From: Bifidobacterium breve
Lineage (GTDB): Bacteria > Actinomycetota > Actinomycetes > S36-B12
Direction: 5' to 3'
DNA: 7,599 nucleotides
Assembly (NCBI GenBank): GCA_945885645.1
Contig: CAMCYV010000070.1
Location: forward strand, 1 to 7,599
A model generated the notes under the pieces. The model did no database searches. It was not told where the DNA came from and worked only from the letters and a program-made list of their open reading frames with translations. This document shows, piece by piece, positions 5,858-7,599 of this stretch. How positions within the stretch are numbered: position 1 is the first letter of the stretch; each line of letters starts with the position of its first letter. A program made the position numbers and the translations under genes.

Positions 5858-5873
5858 ATACCCGCAGGGGTAT
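5858..5873. promoter_or_regulatory. Candidate CsoR/CstR-family operator in divergent promoter region
   Basis: Perfect six-base arms ATACCC and GGGTAT around GCAG. The arms are identical to those over the trxA promoter and 13 of 16 positions match overall. The centre is about 34 bases from both divergent start codons (5832 and 5900), so one bound repressor could block both promoters. Confidence 0.72.
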
Positions 5874-5879
5874 CCCTGC
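5864..5879. promoter_or_regulatory. Second palindrome overlapping the operator
   Basis: Arms GCAGGG and CCCTGC flank GTAT, a perfect six-base inverted repeat sharing ten bases with the ATACCC/GGGTAT palindrome. It has no counterpart at trxA. It could extend the operator, allow two repressor tetramers to bind, or form a small hairpin in longer transcripts. Confidence 0.4.
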
Positions 5880-5886
5880 ACGGGCA

Positions 5887-5892
5887 TAGACT
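5887..5892 (+). promoter_or_regulatory. Putative leaderless -10 box (TAGACT) of AhpD-like gene
   Basis: TAGACT lies seven bases before the ATG at 5900, and no ribosome binding site is present. The -35 region falls within the operator palindromes and has no TTG. Confidence 0.5.
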
Positions 5893-5899
5893 CGAGCCC

Positions 5900-6265
5900 A
5901 TGAGCGAAAAAGAGCAACATTCACATGGCAAAGGCGTTCAACGCGAACTGTCGGAAATTTCCCGAAACTTGCGAGCGATGATTCCCGAGACCTACGCGGG
6001 CTTTGGAGCCCTTCACACAGCAGCCATGAGTGAAGGTGCCCTTCCCACCAAGACAAAAGAACTCATCGCCCTGGCAATTGCCGTTGTTGAGCAATGCGAC
6101 GGATGTATCGCCTCGCACTCGCGGGGTGCGGCAAAAGCCGGAGCAACAAAGGAAGAGGTGGCCGAGGCAATCGGGGTCACTTTTCTCATGGCTGGCGGCC
6201 CTGCAACGGTCTACGGTCCCCGGGCTTACTCTGCGTTCTGTGAATTCGCGGACCCCAGCGCGTAA
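5900..6265 (+). CDS. AhpD-like carboxymuconolactone decarboxylase family protein
   Basis: A 121-residue protein of the CMD/AhpD fold, expected to be a cytoplasmic thiol-disulfide enzyme (peroxidase or peroxidase reductant) rather than a true decarboxylase. The AhpD-type active site is present: Glu54, then Cys66-Asp-Gly-Cys69 and His73, with the AhpD spacing from Glu to the first Cys. IPETYAGFGALH (28-39) and VTFLMAGGPATVYGPRA (near 97-113) are typical of the short single-domain members. I place the start at ATG 5900, because upstream in-frame codons would run through the operator and into the divergent gene, and the family begins here. In many bacteria, close relatives sit beside CsoR/CstR-type regulators, rhodaneses or thioredoxins (recalled, not searched), matching its divergent neighbour. 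The natural substrate is unknown. The S51 gene follows after 52 bases. Confidence 0.88.
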   Translation: MSEKEQHSHGKGVQRELSEISRNLRAMIPETYAGFGALHTAAMSEGALPTKTKELIALAIAVVEQCDGCIASHSRGAAKAGATKEEVAEAIGVTFLMAGGPATVYGPRAYSAFCEFADPSA

Positions 6266-6303
6266 CTCTGCGCCAGCGGGGCTTTACCCATGGGTGTGAA
6301 GAT

Positions 6304-6321
6304 ATGAGTGGGAATTTATGA
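6304..6321 (+). other. Five-codon mini-ORF and near-duplicated start region before the S51 gene
   Basis: ATG AGT GGG AAT TTA TGA (Met-Ser-Gly-Asn-Leu-stop) overlaps the S51 start by ATGA. The first 14 bases, starting at 6304, nearly repeat the 14 starting at the real ATG (6318), so the start region looks like an imperfect tandem duplication. The upstream copy may only supply the GTGGGA ribosome-binding purines, or could couple translation. Confidence 0.35.
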
Positions 6322-7043
6322 GCGGGAAAATTGCACTGGTGGGAAGTGGTGAATACCTCCCGGTCATGGCTGATCTTGAAGCTTGGCTTCTCGAGGATCG
6401 CCCACGCACCTACGTTCAGATCGCGACTGCCGCAGCCCCAGAAGGTGAACGCTCACTCGCGCGCTGGCACCAACTGGGCAAGGACGCCGCCCAACGACTT
6501 GATGCGCAACAGGTAATCATCGATATTAAAAATCGGAAAGATGCTGACGACCCAGAGATCATTGGTGCGATTGCCGGTGCAGGACTCATTTACCTCTCCG
6601 GTGGGAACCCCCATTTTCTTGCCAAAACTTTACGCGACACCCTGGCTTGGAAAACCATTCTGGAACAGTGGCGTGGTGGGGCATCAATCGCAGGCTGCAG
6701 CGCCGGAGCAATGGCCCTTTGCGGGTACGTGCCTAATTTCCGTCACCCGAAGGAGGGTGGCGACTCGGGGCTTGGGTTGATTCTCAATGCGCGGGTCATT
6801 CCACATTTTGATCGATACTCCCGTTTCATCCCTGACTTTGTTCTCAAGCCGTTGCTTACCGATGGACAGAAAATAATTGGCATTGATGAGAACACTGCGC
6901 TAACAAGTAGCGGACCCGGTGAGAATCACACCCGCGAGTGGAACTTTCGAAGTGTCGGCGAAGGGTCAAGTTGGCGCATTGAGTCTGACCGCAAGTACCG
7001 AATAAATAGTCCGATTGATCTGCTAGTTGATTCACTTGGATGA
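6318..7043 (+). CDS. Peptidase S51 / class I glutamine amidotransferase-like protein (cyanophycinase/PepE superfamily)
   Basis: A 241-residue cytoplasmic protein with the serine-nucleophile fold shared by dipeptidase E and cyanophycinase. The nucleophile elbow is GCSAGAMAL with Ser128, preceded by the conserved IYLSGGNP (91-98) at the strand before it. The probable catalytic histidine is His163 in VIPHFDR, and GIDENTAL near residue 208 is the late conserved block. The start VALVGSGEYLPVM-like opening (IALVGSGEYLPVM here) and ARWHQLGKDAAQRL are shared with an actinobacterial subfamily of unassigned substrate. No cyanophycin synthetase is in the window, so cyanophycin is not indicated; an aspartyl or other small peptide is possible. 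The ATG at 6318 has GTGGGA upstream. Its stop overlaps the proposed trmB start by eight bases, implying coupled translation. Confidence 0.85.
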   Translation: MSGKIALVGSGEYLPVMADLEAWLLEDRPRTYVQIATAAAPEGERSLARWHQLGKDAAQRLDAQQVIIDIKNRKDADDPEIIGAIAGAGLIYLSGGNPHFLAKTLRDTLAWKTILEQWRGGASIAGCSAGAMALCGYVPNFRHPKEGGDSGLGLILNARVIPHFDRYSRFIPDFVLKPLLTDGQKIIGIDENTALTSSGPGENHTREWNFRSVGEGSSWRIESDRKYRINSPIDLLVDSLG

Positions 7044-7599
7044 GTACGTAGAGGAATTCCCAGAAACTCAATCATTGGGACGCGGGATCCGTACATTTAA
7101 GCCCCGCAGGAGCCGGATCACTAAGTCACAACAATTCGCGGTGGACAACCCCAGAGACTTAACGATTCTCTATGAAGACGCACTTCTTGGTTGGCCAAAC
7201 TCAGGGACTGCCCTCTACCTTGACATTGGTTTCGGAAATGGAGTTTCAACCCTTCACTTCGCACAAGCCGAACCGCAAGCAGCGTTTCTGGCAATCGATG
7301 TCCACACACCGGGGGTTGGTGACTTGCTCTCTGAACTCCACACCCAGGAAATCACGAACGTTCGGGTAATGGAAACCGATGCGCTCGCTGTTCTCGAAAA
7401 CATGATCGCACCTAATTCCCTTGCTGGTGTTTACACACTGTTCCCCGACCCCTGGCAAAAAGCCCGCCATCACAAACGCCGGATTGTTCAGCAAAGCATC
7501 CTGGACCTAATGCATTCGCGCATTACACCCGGTGGTTTTTGGCACATTGCAACCGACTGGGCCCACTATGCACAGAGCATCAGTGAGTTATTCGCTCAA
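7036..7599 (+). CDS. trmB: tRNA (guanine-N7-)-methyltransferase, C-terminally cut by window edge
   Basis: The first 188 codons of the enzyme that uses S-adenosylmethionine to methylate N7 of G46 in the variable loop of tRNAs. The SAM-binding motif is DIGFGNG (63-69), the second strand ends at AIDVHTPGVG (86-95), and the family signature FPDPWQKARHHKRR occupies 136-149. TDWAHYA near residue 178 is also conserved. About 30-50 residues are missing beyond the right edge. No ATG fits this frame: it opens after a TAG at 7024, and TTG at 7036 is the best start, giving a normal-length leader before RTFKPRR (19-25). TTG at 7027 is the alternative. There is no ribosome binding site, so expression probably depends on translation of the overlapping S51 gene. 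Gln141 replaces the usual proline of FPDPWPK. Confidence 0.9.
   Translation, partial: MDEYVEEFPETQSLGRGIRTFKPRRSRITKSQQFAVDNPRDLTILYEDALLGWPNSGTALYLDIGFGNGVSTLHFAQAEPQAAFLAIDVHTPGVGDLLSELHTQEITNVRVMETDALAVLENMIAPNSLAGVYTLFPDPWQKARHHKRRIVQQSILDLMHSRITPGGFWHIATDWAHYAQSISELFAQ

Noticed and set aside
5786..5899. A 38-residue N-terminal extension of the AhpD-like protein from ATG 5786
   Set aside because: It would run antisense through the csoR-like start and the operator, and the family begins at about Met 5900.
6253..6281. CCCC...GGGG imperfect hairpin at the end of the AhpD-like gene as a terminator
   Set aside because: The stem needs several bulges and is followed by only three T residues; too weak to call.
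6286..6295. ACCCATGGGT palindrome upstream of the S51 gene as a third CsoR-type operator
   Set aside because: It lacks the ATA/TAT flanks and the four-base spacer of the other two sites; ten-base palindromes are common by chance.

Overview
The window is chromosomal DNA from an actinobacterium. The evidence is a WhiB-like iron-sulfur protein, a DUF3039 protein, a GTP-dependent PEP carboxykinase and several apparently leaderless genes with a TANNNT -10 box 6-7 bases before the ATG. Base composition looks close to 50% GC by eye, intergenic gaps are short and there are no mobile elements. This fits a small-genome aquatic lineage (Nanopelagicales-like or Luna-type Microbacteriaceae) better than a high-GC soil genus. 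The lineage is an inference, not a placement.

Layout from left to right: (a) 1-1161, minus strand: an amino-acid ABC importer, with a lipoprotein binding protein followed by the start of its permease, which runs off the left edge. (b) 1265-2013: a divergent pair, a DUF3039 zinc-ribbon-like protein (minus) and a thioredoxin (plus), with a strong palindrome over the thioredoxin promoter. (c) 2139-3585, plus strand: a WhiB3/WhiD-type redox regulator, then an ornithine carbamoyltransferase. (d) 3590-5419, minus strand: pckG, convergent with the carbamoyltransferase and only 4 bases from it, with a CRP/GlxR-like site upstream. (e) 5572-6265: a CsoR-family repressor (minus) divergent from an AhpD-like carboxymuconolactone-decarboxylase-family protein (plus). 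(f) 6318-7599, plus strand: a peptidase-S51 family protein whose end overlaps the start of trmB, which is cut by the right edge. No gene-free stretch exceeds 300 bases; the longest is about 150 bases, upstream of pckG. I see no tRNA, rRNA, CRISPR array or insertion sequence.

The most interesting signal links two separated loci. The same half-sites, ATACCC-N4-GGGTAT, lie over the thioredoxin promoter (1604-1619) and midway between the CsoR-family gene and the AhpD-like gene (5858-5873), about 34 bases from each start codon. The regulator has the two conserved cysteines of its family but glycine where copper-sensing CsoR has histidine, so it resembles thiol/persulfide-sensing CstR more than a copper sensor. 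Together these suggest a small regulon in which a thiol-sensing repressor controls a thioredoxin, itself, a CxxC peroxidase-like protein and possibly the DUF3039 gene. Experimental function is not shown by sequence alone.
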